A stretch of 54,495 bases of DNA, from positions 1 to 54,495 of the forward strand of contig NZ_BCRB01000021.1 in the NCBI RefSeq assembly GCF_001552375.1, written 5' to 3'. Under the pieces are notes generated by a model, which was not told where the DNA came from, did not search any database, and saw only the letters and a program-made list of their open reading frames with translations. Origin of the DNA: Cellulomonas iranensis NBRC 101100 = JCM 18110. GTDB lineage: Bacteria > Actinomycetota > Actinomycetes > Actinomycetales > Cellulomonadaceae. Shown here in pieces: positions 47,048-54,495 of the stretch. The translations under genes and the position numbers were made by a program. Numbering within the stretch: position 1 is the first letter of the stretch; each line of letters starts with the position of its first letter.

Positions 47048-50000
47048 TCAGCGCCCCAGGCGGAGCGTCAGCCGCGCCGGGTCCGTCGTGGCGCGCCCCG
47101 CGTCGTTGCTGAACACCGCGCGGTACTGCGTGCCGACCGCGAGCGGCGTCACCGGCACGCGCAGCGTCGTGCCGTGCGCACCGGGAACGGGCAGCCAGGG
47201 GCCCGAGAACCACCGGAACTGCCACCGCACGGCGGGCTGCGGGTACCCGGTCGCGGCGGCCTCGAACGTCGCCCACGACCCCAGCCGCGCGGTCGCGTCG
47301 GCGGGGTGCCGCACGACCACCGGTGCCGCCGCCGCGACGGCGAGCCGCGCGGCCCGCGTCGTGGCCGTCCCCGACGCGTTCGTGAACACCGCCCGGTACG
47401 ACGACCCGGCGGCCGCCGCTGTCGCCACGACCTCGAGCGACGCGCCCGTCGCACCCGGCACGTCGCGCCACGTGCGGCCGTCGCCGACCTGCCACTGCAC
47501 CGTGGGCGCCGGGACGCCCGAGGCGGCCGCGGTGAACGTGGCGGTCGTCCCGAGCGCCGCCGTCACGTCGGTGGGCTGCGTCGTGACGACCGGGGCGACC
47601 GCGGCGACCGACCCGTCGCGCTGGTCCGCGACGAACGACGCGACCCACGACAGCGCCGAGTTCCAGTTGATCGTGAGCTCGTTCGACGCCCACGAGCTGA
47701 TCTCGTCGAGGTAGCAGGTGGCCGGTGCGCACCCCTCGGTGAACGCGGCCTGCATGGTCGGGTCCCACGTCGAGGCGATCGAGTTGGGCCCGCCCGCGAG
47801 AGACCCGACCGGCGGGTGCGGCAGCGACGGGTCGAGCTGCGCCGCGAACCAGCGCGAGTGCTGGTTCTGCGACGACACCGTCCCCCAGCCGGTCACGTAC
47901 GAGCGGTTGAGCGCGTTGCGCCCGAACAGGTAGTCCAGCCCCTCGAGCGTGCCGCGCAGGTACCGCGCGTCGTGCGTGAGGTCGTACGCGGTCGCGGTCA
48001 CCACGAGAATGTTCGCGACGGACGAGTTCGAGCCCCAGTCGTACACGCCACCGGTCGGCGAGTACACCGAGCCCCACGGCTGCGCGTCCTGGGCCGCGAG
48101 GTAGGCGTCGGCCGCGGCGACGACCGACGCCCGGACGGCGTCACGGTCGGGCAGCGCGTTCGGCACGGTCGCGAGCGTGAGCCGCCCCAGCGCCGCCGTG
48201 CTCCCCCACGAGAACCCGCCCACGCCGAACACGTCACCCGTGTGGTGCGGGCTCGCCGCGACGTCGTCGGCGTACCGCTGCTCGCCGGTCGTGACGAACA
48301 GCTCGGCGGCCGCCCAGTAGAACTCGTCCGTGACGTCGGCGTCGTCGTACGGGCCGCCACCGTCGTTGCCCGCGGCCGCGGGTGCGTACACGTCGGGGTG
48401 CGCGAGCGCCGCGTCGTACGTCGAGCGCGCCGCCGCCAGCAGCGTGTCGGCGAACTCCTGGTCGTACGGCGCGAACAGCCGCGCGCCCTGCGCCGCGACG
48501 GCCGCGACGTTGAGCGTCGCCGCCGTGGACGGCCGGTGCAGCGAGCGCGGCTGCGCGTCGTCCGCGGGCATCAGCGGCAGCCCCGTCCAGCCCTCGTCGT
48601 GGACCTTGTGGTGCACCATGCCCGCGTACTCGCCCGACGGCGCGACCATCCGCAGCATCCAGTCGAGCTCCCAGCGCGCCTCGTCGAGCACGTCGGGGAC
48701 GCCGTCGCCGTGCTCCGGCAGGGCGAGCGTGCCGTCGTCCAGCGCACCCGGCCGCGCCGTCGCGGCCGTGAGCGTGCGCTCGTACGTCGACAGCAGCTGC
48801 GCGACCGCGATGCCGCCGTTGACCACGTACTTGCCGTGGTCGCCCGCGTCGTACCAGCCGCCGCTCACGTCCAGCGTGTAGTCGCACGTCCAGCCGTCGT
48901 AGTAGTCGCGCGGGCCGATGCACGGCACCGCGGTGTCGCCCTGGTTCGGGGCGACGCCGACGTGCCCCGCCTCGCGCGCGTACTGCTCGCCGACGATCGA
49001 CGCCTCGATGTCGGTGCCCGAGCGCGCGAGGTAGAAGTAGTTGAGCGCGTCGTACCGCAGCTGCGCGTACAGGTCCGCGGCGATCGTGAACGGGTGGCTC
49101 GTCTCGCCGGCGGCCACCAGCGTCAGGCCCGTGCCCGTCGCGTCGACGTCGGCCATGTCGATGACGTGGACGTGCTCGCCGGACGACGCGTCGTCGCCGA
49201 CGACCTGCGTCGAGCCCTGCGCGAGGGTCGCGCCGTCGGCGTCGTGCAGCTCCCACGCGACCGGCTCGGTCGCGTCGGTCACGAGCGTCGCGCGCTTCGG
49301 GCCCTGCGGCAGGTACCCCACCTGGTTGACGCGCACGCGCGGACCGGTGTCCGGCTCGTACGGCGGCGGCGGGGTGGCGGACGTGGTCAACGAGACCTCC
49401 GAGAGGCAGAACGTGTACGGCGCGGCCTTGCCCAGGTGGAACGCCACCTGACCGGCAGCCTCGCCGTCGGCGGGGAACGTGTGCGCCGCGGTGAACGGGT
49501 ACGCCAGGGTCGTGGCCTGCGTGCCCAGCGGTGCGGCGGACTGGTCGAGCACCGTACGGTACGCACCGCCGCCCTCGCCGACGATCGCGCGCACGGGTGT
49601 GGCGGGCTCCGTGCGACCCGTGAAGGTCAGCACGTAGTTCTCGCCCTCCTCGATAGGCAGACCCGTGAACGACAGGCCCGCGTCCCAGGGGTTCGCGTTG
49701 CCGCCGGGCACGTCGACGCACATCTCGCCGTCCGCGAACGTCGGGTCGCCCGTGCCGTACAGCCCCCAGGGCCCGAGGCCCTCGGCGAACGACGTGTGCG
49801 GCAGCAGCTCGGCGTCACCCGTGAACGCGACGTCGTCGAGGCAGAACGTCCACGCGTCCGGCGTGAACCCGCCGAGCTGGAACGCGATCTGCCCCTCCGG
49901 ATCGCCGTCGCCCGACGTCGCGGGGTACGACGCGCCCGCCGTGAAGACCTCCTCGACGGGGGTCGGCGCCGAGGTGAGCGTCGGGCTCGTGTCGAGGACC

Positions 50001-50344
50001 GTGCCGTACGGTGCGCCGTTCTGGCCGACGAGCGCGCGGATCGTCACGTCGGTCGACGCGCTCGCCGTGTAGCTCAACGTGTAGGTCGTGCCCTCGTCGA
50101 CGGCGACGCCGTTGAGGACGACGCCCACGCCGTACTGCGCGGAGCCGGCGGGCACGTCGACGCACAACGCGCCCGTGCTCGTGTCCACGTCGCCGTCCGT
50201 GCCGTAGGCGACCCACGCACCGGCGCCGTCGTCGAAGTCGTCGTCCACCGCCGTCGCGGGCGCCAGCCCGGCGCCGGCGAGCACCGCGGCGGCCGTGAGG
50301 GCGGTCACCGCGTGGGCGGTCCGTCGTGCGCGTCGAGAAACCAC
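47048..50344 (-). CDS. cenC: Secreted multi-domain GH9 endoglucanase, CenC type
   Basis: An extracellular cellulase of 1,098 residues. A signal peptide (1-32, cleaved after ATA) is followed by two CBM4-type modules (about 34-180 and 183-330), an N-terminal Ig-like domain (about 336-420, PRVRVNQVGYLPQG), the GH9 domain (about 425-900) and two Ig-like modules (915-1000 and 1003-1090). Catalytic Asp residues are in WYDAGDHGKYVV near 498 and the acid Glu in NELTINWNSAL near 887. The conserved His/Arg loop reads NQHSRW where NPHHR is common. This order is that of C. fimi CenC, a beta-1,4-endoglucanase. GGGGAG precedes the GTG start by six bases. Confidence 0.94.
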   Translation of the reverse strand: MVSRRARRTAHAVTALTAAAVLAGAGLAPATAVDDDFDDGAGAWVAYGTDGDVDTSTGALCVDVPAGSAQYGVGVVLNGVAVDEGTTYTLSYTASASTDVTIRALVGQNGAPYGTVLDTSPTLTSAPTPVEEVFTAGASYPATSGDGDPEGQIAFQLGGFTPDAWTFCLDDVAFTGDAELLPHTSFAEGLGPWGLYGTGDPTFADGEMCVDVPGGNANPWDAGLSFTGLPIEEGENYVLTFTGRTEPATPVRAIVGEGGGAYRTVLDQSAAPLGTQATTLAYPFTAAHTFPADGEAAGQVAFHLGKAAPYTFCLSEVSLTTSATPPPPYEPDTGPRVRVNQVGYLPQGPKRATLVTDATEPVAWELHDADGATLAQGSTQVVGDDASSGEHVHVIDMADVDATGTGLTLVAAGETSHPFTIAADLYAQLRYDALNYFYLARSGTDIEASIVGEQYAREAGHVGVAPNQGDTAVPCIGPRDYYDGWTCDYTLDVSGGWYDAGDHGKYVVNGGIAVAQLLSTYERTLTAATARPGALDDGTLALPEHGDGVPDVLDEARWELDWMLRMVAPSGEYAGMVHHKVHDEGWTGLPLMPADDAQPRSLHRPSTAATLNVAAVAAQGARLFAPYDQEFADTLLAAARSTYDAALAHPDVYAPAAAGNDGGGPYDDADVTDEFYWAAAELFVTTGEQRYADDVAASPHHTGDVFGVGGFSWGSTAALGRLTLATVPNALPDRDAVRASVVAAADAYLAAQDAQPWGSVYSPTGGVYDWGSNSSVANILVVTATAYDLTHDARYLRGTLEGLDYLFGRNALNRSYVTGWGTVSSQNQHSRWFAAQLDPSLPHPPVGSLAGGPNSIASTWDPTMQAAFTEGCAPATCYLDEISSWASNELTINWNSALSWVASFVADQRDGSVAAVAPVVTTQPTDVTAALGTTATFTAAASGVPAPTVQWQVGDGRTWRDVPGATGASLEVVATAAAAGSSYRAVFTNASGTATTRAARLAVAAAAPVVVRHPADATARLGSWATFEAAATGYPQPAVRWQFRWFSGPWLPVPGAHGTTLRVPVTPLAVGTQYRAVFSNDAGRATTDPARLTLRLGR

Positions 50345-50361
50345 GTCGTCTCCCCTGGGTT

Positions 50362-50375
50362 CGGGAGCGCTCCCA
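50362..50375. promoter_or_regulatory. CebR/CelR-type operator upstream of cenC
   Basis: Reads TGGGAGCGCTCCCG on the minus strand. Thirteen of fourteen bases match the TGGGAGCGCTCCCA palindrome bound by LacI-family cellulase regulators (CelR of Thermobifida, CebR of Streptomyces). It is 17 bases before the start codon, so bound repressor would block transcription until cello-oligosaccharides release it. The regulator gene is not in the window. Confidence 0.85.
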
Positions 50376-50407
50376 CATCGGTGTGGGCCGCGCTCGTCGT
50401 GCGAGCC

Positions 50408-50436
50408 AGGGTAGGGGTGAACCGGACGATCCGGAA
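50408..50436 (-). promoter_or_regulatory. Possible cenC promoter
   Basis: TTCCGG (50431-50436) and TACCCT (50408-50413) on the minus strand, 17 bases apart, would start transcription near 50401, placing the operator inside the early transcript. The -35 match is weak. Confidence 0.35.
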
Positions 50437-50475
50437 GAGCCCGGCACCCGCCCGCGGCGGGCGCGCCGTCGCGTG

Positions 50476-51435
50476 TCAGGTCGCGGCGGGCGAGAACACC
50501 ACCACGGGATGCAGCCGCGGCCCGCGTCGCTCGACGACCGCGACCAGCGCGCCGTCCGGGCCGATCGCGGCGAGGGGGCCGGCGGGGGCGTCGCCCGGCG
50601 CGATCCCCTGCCCGTACGACAGCGCGCGCGCGTCGGCGTCGTCGAGCTCCCGTGCGGGCAACGCGGCGCGCGCGGCGTCCGCGAGCGGCAGCACGGTCAC
50701 GGGGCGGTCCTCCGGGGTCGCGGCGAGCTCGTCGAGCGTGCGCGCGTCGGCGAGCCCGTACCCGGCGACGCGCGTGCGGCGCAGGGCCGTGAGGTGCCCG
50801 CCGACGCCCAGGGCCGTGCCCAGGTCCCGCGCGAGCGCCCGCACGTACGTGCCCGACGAGCACGTGACCGCGACGTCGACGTCGAGCACGGTCACGCCGT
50901 CCACGGCGGCCGCCCGCACGTCGAGCACGTCGAACCGTGCGACGTGCACGGGGCGCGCCGCGAGCTCGACGTCCTCGCCGGAGCGGACGCGCGCGTAGGC
51001 GCGCTGCCCGTCGACCTTGATCGCCGACACGCTGCTCGGCACCTGCTGGATGTCACCCGTGAGCGCCGCGACGGGCGCCACGAGGTCGTCCCGCGTGAGC
51101 GCGGACGCGTCGTGGACGGCGAGGGTCTCGCCCTCGGCGTCGTCGGTCGTCGTGGCGACACCGAGGCGCACCGTCGCGGTGTAGTCCTTGTCCGCGCCCG
51201 TCACGTAGGTGAGCAGCCGCGTCGCACGGCCGATCCCGACGACGAGCACGCCCGTCGCCATGGGGTCGAGCGTGCCGGCGTGCCCGACCTTGCGCGTCGA
51301 CGCGAGCCGTCGCACGCGCGCGACGACGTCGTGGCTCGTCCACCCGGCGGGCTTGTCGACGACGAGCACGCCGTCGTCCGCCGTGGGACGGCGCGGCCCG
51401 GCGGGCGGGCGGGCCGCCCGCTCGGGTCGGCTCAC
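50476..51435 (-). CDS. truB: tRNA pseudouridine(55) synthase
   Basis: Makes pseudouridine 55 in the T-loop of tRNAs. 319 residues. The catalytic Asp is in [21 protein letters not shown] near residue 57, preceded by [32 protein letters not shown] and [18 protein letters not shown] are also family stretches, and [15 protein letters not shown] lies near residue 205. The GTG start overlaps the rbfA stop as GTGA. Confidence 0.96.
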   Translation of the reverse strand: MSRPERAARPPAGPRRPTADDGVLVVDKPAGWTSHDVVARVRRLASTRKVGHAGTLDPMATGVLVVGIGRATRLLTYVTGADKDYTATVRLGVATTTDDAEGETLAVHDASALTRDDLVAPVAALTGDIQQVPSSVSAIKVDGQRAYARVRSGEDVELAARPVHVARFDVLDVRAAAVDGVTVLDVDVAVTCSSGTYVRALARDLGTALGVGGHLTALRRTRVAGYGLADARTLDELAATPEDRPVTVLPLADAARAALPARELDDADARALSYGQGIAPGDAPAGPLAAIGPDGALVAVVERRGPRLHPVVVFSPAAT

Positions 51436-51866
51436 TCCTCGGTGTCGTCGTCGGCGCGGCGGTACGGGTCCTCGTCGCCGGCGTAGCGCGCACCCGCGGC
51501 GAGCCGCGCGACCTCGGCGTCCCGACGGGCCGCCTCGGACAGCGCCTCCTCGAGGTGCGCCGCGGTCTCGGGGACCGCGTCGAGGTGGAACGCGAGCGTC
51601 GGCGTCAGGCGGATGCCCGTCTGCTTGCCGACCTCGGAGCGGATCAGGCCCTTGGCGCTCTCGAGCGCCTTCGCGGAGCCGTCACGCGCCTCGTCGTCCC
51701 CGAGCACGGTGTAGTACACGTCCGCGTGCTGCAGGTCGCCGGTGACGCGCACGTCGGTCACCGTCACGAACCCGAGCCGCGGGTCCTTCACGCGCGTGTC
51801 GATCATCTGCGCGACGACCTGCTGGATCCGCTCCGCGAGCTTGCGCGCCCGTCCTGTGTCAGCCAT
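51432..51866 (-). CDS. rbfA: Ribosome-binding factor A
   Basis: A 144-residue factor for 16S rRNA 5'-end maturation and cold adaptation, binding free 30S subunits. The KH-like fold runs from [51 protein letters not shown] (broken at family landmarks KDPRLG and VTVTDV) through [26 protein letters not shown] sequence. The C-terminus is acidic. The ATG start follows GGAAGGACGG by about six bases. It is coupled to truB and separated from infB by a long inverted repeat. Confidence 0.95.
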   Translation of the reverse strand: MADTGRARKLAERIQQVVAQMIDTRVKDPRLGFVTVTDVRVTGDLQHADVYYTVLGDDEARDGSAKALESAKGLIRSEVGKQTGIRLTPTLAFHLDAVPETAAHLEEALSEAARRDAEVARLAAGARYAGDEDPYRRADDDTEE

Positions 51867-51905
51867 GTCCGCCGTCCTTCCCTAGACCTTCTCCCCCACC
51901 GCGCG

Positions 51906-52040
51906 GATGGGGCGACTGACGTACGAGGACGACCGGAGGGAGGGGGTGGCGGGCCGTGGTGGGCCTGGCACGGGCCGCCAGGCCCGCGGTAGGCCCGCCA
52001 CCCCCTCCCGGAGGTCGTCCGGAGATGAACCGACTGACGT
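51906..52040. repeat. 94-nt imperfect inverted repeat flanked by a direct repeat, between infB and rbfA
   Basis: Outer arms 51927-51955 and 51992-52020 pair at 26 of 29 positions. An inner perfect 9-base-pair stem (51961-51969 with 51977-51985) caps it. Outside, gatgNNNcgactgacgt occurs at 51906-51922 and 52024-52040, one copy on each side and 118 bases apart; the second abuts the infB stop. It could be a terminator/processing structure or a small mobile element with target duplication. Confidence 0.8.
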
Positions 52041-54495
52041 CAGCTGCGCGGCTTCTCCCGCATCTCCCACGTCTCGATGACGTCGTCGACCTGCAGGTCG
52101 TTGAACGACCCGAGACCGATACCGCACTCGAAGCCCTCGCGGACCTCGGTCGCGTCGTCCTTGAACCGCTTGAGCGACTCGATGGTGAGGTTGTCCCCCA
52201 CGACCTTGCCGCCGCGCAGGACGCGCGCCTTGGTGTTGCGGCGGATCTCGCCCGAGCGGACGAGCGAGCCGGCGATGTTGCCGAACTTGGAGGAGCGGAA
52301 CACCTCGCGCACCTCGGCGGTACCGAGCTGCACCTCCTCGTACTCCGGCTTGAGCATCCCCTTGAGGGCCGCCTCGACGTCGTCGATCGCCTGGTAGATG
52401 ACCGAGTAGAAGCGCACGTCGACGCCCTCGCGGTCGGCCAGCTCCTCGACGCGCTCCGCGAACTTCACGTTGAAGCCGATGATGATCGCGTTGTCGACCG
52501 TGGCGAGGTTGACGTCGTTCTGCGTGATGGCACCCACACCGCGGTGGATGACGCGCAGGTCGACCTCGTCGCCGACGTCGATCTTGAGCAGCGCGTCCTC
52601 GAGGGCCTCGACGGCACCCGAGACGTCGCCCTTGAGGACGAGGTTGAGGGTCTCGACCTTGCCCTGCTGGAGCGCCTGCGTGAAGTCCTCGAGGCTGATG
52701 CGCTTGCGACGCTTGGCCAGGAGGGCGGCACGCTCGGCCGCCTCGCGCTTCTCGGCGATCTGCCGTGCGGTCCGCTCGTCGGGCGCCACGAGGAACGTGT
52801 CGCCCGCGCTCGGCACCGACGCGAGACCCAGGACCTGGACCGGACGTGCCGGGCCCGCCTCGGTGACGGTCTCGCCGTGCTCGTCGAACATCGCGCGGAC
52901 ACGGCCGTGGGCCGTGCCGGCGACGATCGCGTCACCGACGTGCAGCGTGCCGGACTGGACCAGGACGGTCGCGACCGCACCGCGGCCCTTGTCGAGGTTC
53001 GCCTCGATGGCGACGCCTCGCGCGTCCTTGTCGGGGTTGGCCCGCAGGTCGAGCGACGCGTCGGCGGTGAGCAGGACGGCCTCGAGCAGCTCGTCGATGC
53101 CCATGCGCTGCTTCGCCGAGACGTTGACGAACATCGTGTCGCCGCCGTACTCCTCGGCCACGAGGTTGTACTCGGTCAGCTGCTGGCGGATCTTGTCGGG
53201 GTTGGCCGACTCCTTGTCCACCTTGTTGACCGCCACGACGATCGGCACGTTGGCCGCCTGCGCGTGGTTGAGGGCCTCGATGGTCTGGGGCATCACGCCG
53301 TCGTCCGCCGCGACCACGAGGATCGCGATGTCCGTGACCTGCGCACCACGGGCACGCATGGCGGTGAACGCCTCGTGACCCGGGGTGTCGATGAACGTGA
53401 TGGCCCGCTCCTGGCCCTCGTGCGCGGCACGCACCTGGTAGGCGCCGATGTGCTGCGTGATGCCGCCGGCCTCGCCCGCGACGACGTCCGTGGACCGGAT
53501 GGCGTCGAGGAGCTTGGTCTTTCCGTGGTCGACGTGACCCATGACCGTGACCACGGGGGGTCGCGGTGCGAGGTCCTCGTCGCCCTCGGCCTCGAGCTCG
53601 GCGTCGAGGTCGATGTCGAAGGACCCGAGCAGCTCGCGGTCCTCCTCCTCGGCCGACACCATCTCGATGACGTAGCCGAGCTCGGCCGCGAGCGTGCCGA
53701 ACGTGTCCTCGTCGAGCGACTGCGTCGCGGTCGCCATCTCACCGAGGTGGAACAGCACCGTGACGAGCGCGGCGGGGTTCGCGTCGATCTTGTCGGCGAA
53801 GTCGTTGAGCGACGAGCCGTGACGCAGGCGGATGACGGTCTTGCCGTTGCCGCGCGGGACGCTGACGCCACCGAGCGACGGGGCCTGCATGGCCTCGAAC
53901 TCCTGGCGCTTCGCGCGCTTCGACTTCCGTCCGCGGACGGGGCGACCGCCGGCGCGACCGAACGCGCCCTGCGTCGAGCCGCGACCGGCGCCGCCGGGAC
54001 GACCGCCGCCACCGGGACGGCCGGCGAAGCCGCCACCGCCGCCGGGGGCGCCACCGGGACGACCGCCGCCGCCGAAGCCACCACGACCGCCGCCGGGACC
54101 ACCGCGGCCGGCGCCCGCGGGGCGCTCGCCGGGGCGACCGACACCGCTCTGGGTGCGGCCGGGCATCATGCCCGGGTTGGGGCGCGGACCGCCGGGACGC
54201 GGACCGCCCGGACGGGGACCGCCGGGACGCTCGCCCGCGGCCGCGGCCGGTGCACCCTCGGCGGGACGCCGGTCACCGGGACGCGGCATGCCCTGCGAGG
54301 ACGCGAACGGGTTGTTGCCCGGGCGCGGGCCACCGGGGCGCGGGCCGCCGGAGCGGTCCCCGCCGCGGGGCATGCCCTGCGACGGCGCGAACGGGTTGTT
54401 GCCGGGGCGTGCCGCGGGACGCGGCGCACCCGGGCGGGCGCCGCCGGAGGCACCGCCGCCCTGCGCGGGACGCGACGCCCCGGGACGCGCGGCGG
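52040..54495 (-). CDS. infB: Translation initiation factor IF-2 (5' end beyond window)
   Basis: The GTPase that brings initiator tRNA to the 30S subunit. About 817 residues are visible; the N-terminus is cut. The visible N-terminal region is Pro/Gly/Arg-rich with repeated blocks such as [14 protein letters not shown] and [14 protein letters not shown], then Gly/Arg-rich runs, a basic stretch [11 protein letters not shown] and the IF2_N-like part. The G domain has GHVDHGKT (G1), [10 protein letters not shown] (G3) and AVNKVDKE (G4); domains II to IV follow to the end EKPRS. The long repetitive N-terminus is normal for actinobacteria and makes the missing start impossible to place. Confidence 0.97.
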   Translation of the reverse strand, partial: AARPGASRPAQGGGASGGARPGAPRPAARPGNNPFAPSQGMPRGGDRSGGPRPGGPRPGNNPFASSQGMPRPGDRRPAEGAPAAAAGERPGGPRPGGPRPGGPRPNPGMMPGRTQSGVGRPGERPAGAGRGGPGGGRGGFGGGGRPGGAPGGGGGFAGRPGGGGRPGGAGRGSTQGAFGRAGGRPVRGRKSKRAKRQEFEAMQAPSLGGVSVPRGNGKTVIRLRHGSSLNDFADKIDANPAALVTVLFHLGEMATATQSLDEDTFGTLAAELGYVIEMVSAEEEDRELLGSFDIDLDAELEAEGDEDLAPRPPVVTVMGHVDHGKTKLLDAIRSTDVVAGEAGGITQHIGAYQVRAAHEGQERAITFIDTPGHEAFTAMRARGAQVTDIAILVVAADDGVMPQTIEALNHAQAANVPIVVAVNKVDKESANPDKIRQQLTEYNLVAEEYGGDTMFVNVSAKQRMGIDELLEAVLLTADASLDLRANPDKDARGVAIEANLDKGRGAVATVLVQSGTLHVGDAIVAGTAHGRVRAMFDEHGETVTEAGPARPVQVLGLASVPSAGDTFLVAPDERTARQIAEKREAAERAALLAKRRKRISLEDFTQALQQGKVETLNLVLKGDVSGAVEALEDALLKIDVGDEVDLRVIHRGVGAITQNDVNLATVDNAIIIGFNVKFAERVEELADREGVDVRFYSVIYQAIDDVEAALKGMLKPEYEEVQLGTAEVREVFRSSKFGNIAGSLVRSGEIRRNTKARVLRGGKVVGDNLTIESLKRFKDDATEVREGFECGIGLGSFNDLQVDDVIETWEMREKPRS

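Overview
The window is about 75% G+C and is almost fully packed with genes. It is chromosomal sequence from a high-GC Gram-positive actinobacterium, most likely Cellulomonas or a close relative. Three things point there. The gene order around recA, ftsK and pnp is the actinobacterial one. Several actinobacterial-type genes are present (DUF3046 protein, ClgR, RecX after RecA, Lhr-Nei2, gluABCD). A secreted GH9 endoglucanase has the domain order of Cellulomonas fimi CenC. I see no rRNA, tRNA, CRISPR array, transposase or prophage. No gene-free stretch exceeds 300 bases.

Layout. (1) 1-3094, minus: a co-directional, overlapping cluster LigB-like protein / miaA / dapF / thioredoxin-like (cut by the window edge). 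(2) 3176-4278, plus: two tandem YbjN-domain proteins. (3) 4318-7727, minus: an AspT/YidE-type transporter and miaB, separated by a 25-bp tandem repeat. (4) 7892-11249, plus: a gluABCD-like amino-acid ABC importer. (5) 11348-18142, minus: DUF3046 / membrane phosphatase-family protein / metallo-beta-lactamase fold protein / recA / recX / rny, with a LexA (SOS) box over the recA promoter. (6) 18206-24133, plus: lhr helicase and nei2 glycosylase. (7) 24216-30715, minus: ftsK / GGDEF-EAL protein / pgsA / cinA / clgR. (8) 30846-32003, plus: a winged-helix protein. (9) 32096-36161, minus: thyA / folA / dapA / rnj. (10) 36308-39467, plus: aldehyde dehydrogenase, azlCD, GNAT acetyltransferase. (11) 39487-54495, minus: infB (cut) / rbfA / truB / cenC / ribF / rpsO / pnp / M16 peptidase / AraC-type regulator / dapB / small TPR membrane protein.

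How it works together. The minus-strand backbone is a housekeeping block for translation initiation and ribosome maturation (infB, rbfA, truB, rpsO), RNA decay and processing (pnp, rnj, rny, miaA, miaB), diaminopimelate and cell-wall precursor synthesis (dapA, dapB, dapF), recombination and SOS (recA, recX), chromosome segregation (ftsK) and phospholipid synthesis (pgsA). From general knowledge its order resembles the infB-to-miaA stretch of Bacillus subtilis, so it is an old arrangement. Lineage-specific genes are slotted into it: cenC between truB and ribF with its own operator and terminator, the c-di-GMP protein between ftsK and pgsA, lhr-nei2, and the aldehyde dehydrogenase/azlCD group.

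Regulatory style. Genes inside operons are repeatedly coupled by 4-base GTGA or ATGA overlaps. Most operon-leading genes have a TANNNT-like -10 hexamer ending only 6 or 7 bases before the start codon, which predicts leaderless mRNAs. Long, perfect GC-rich hairpins without T-tracts sit at operon ends. I found no wholly new multi-gene system. The most unusual features are non-coding: repeats that duplicate sequence around the stop codons of miaB, rnj and infB, and a 94-nt inverted repeat between infB and rbfA.
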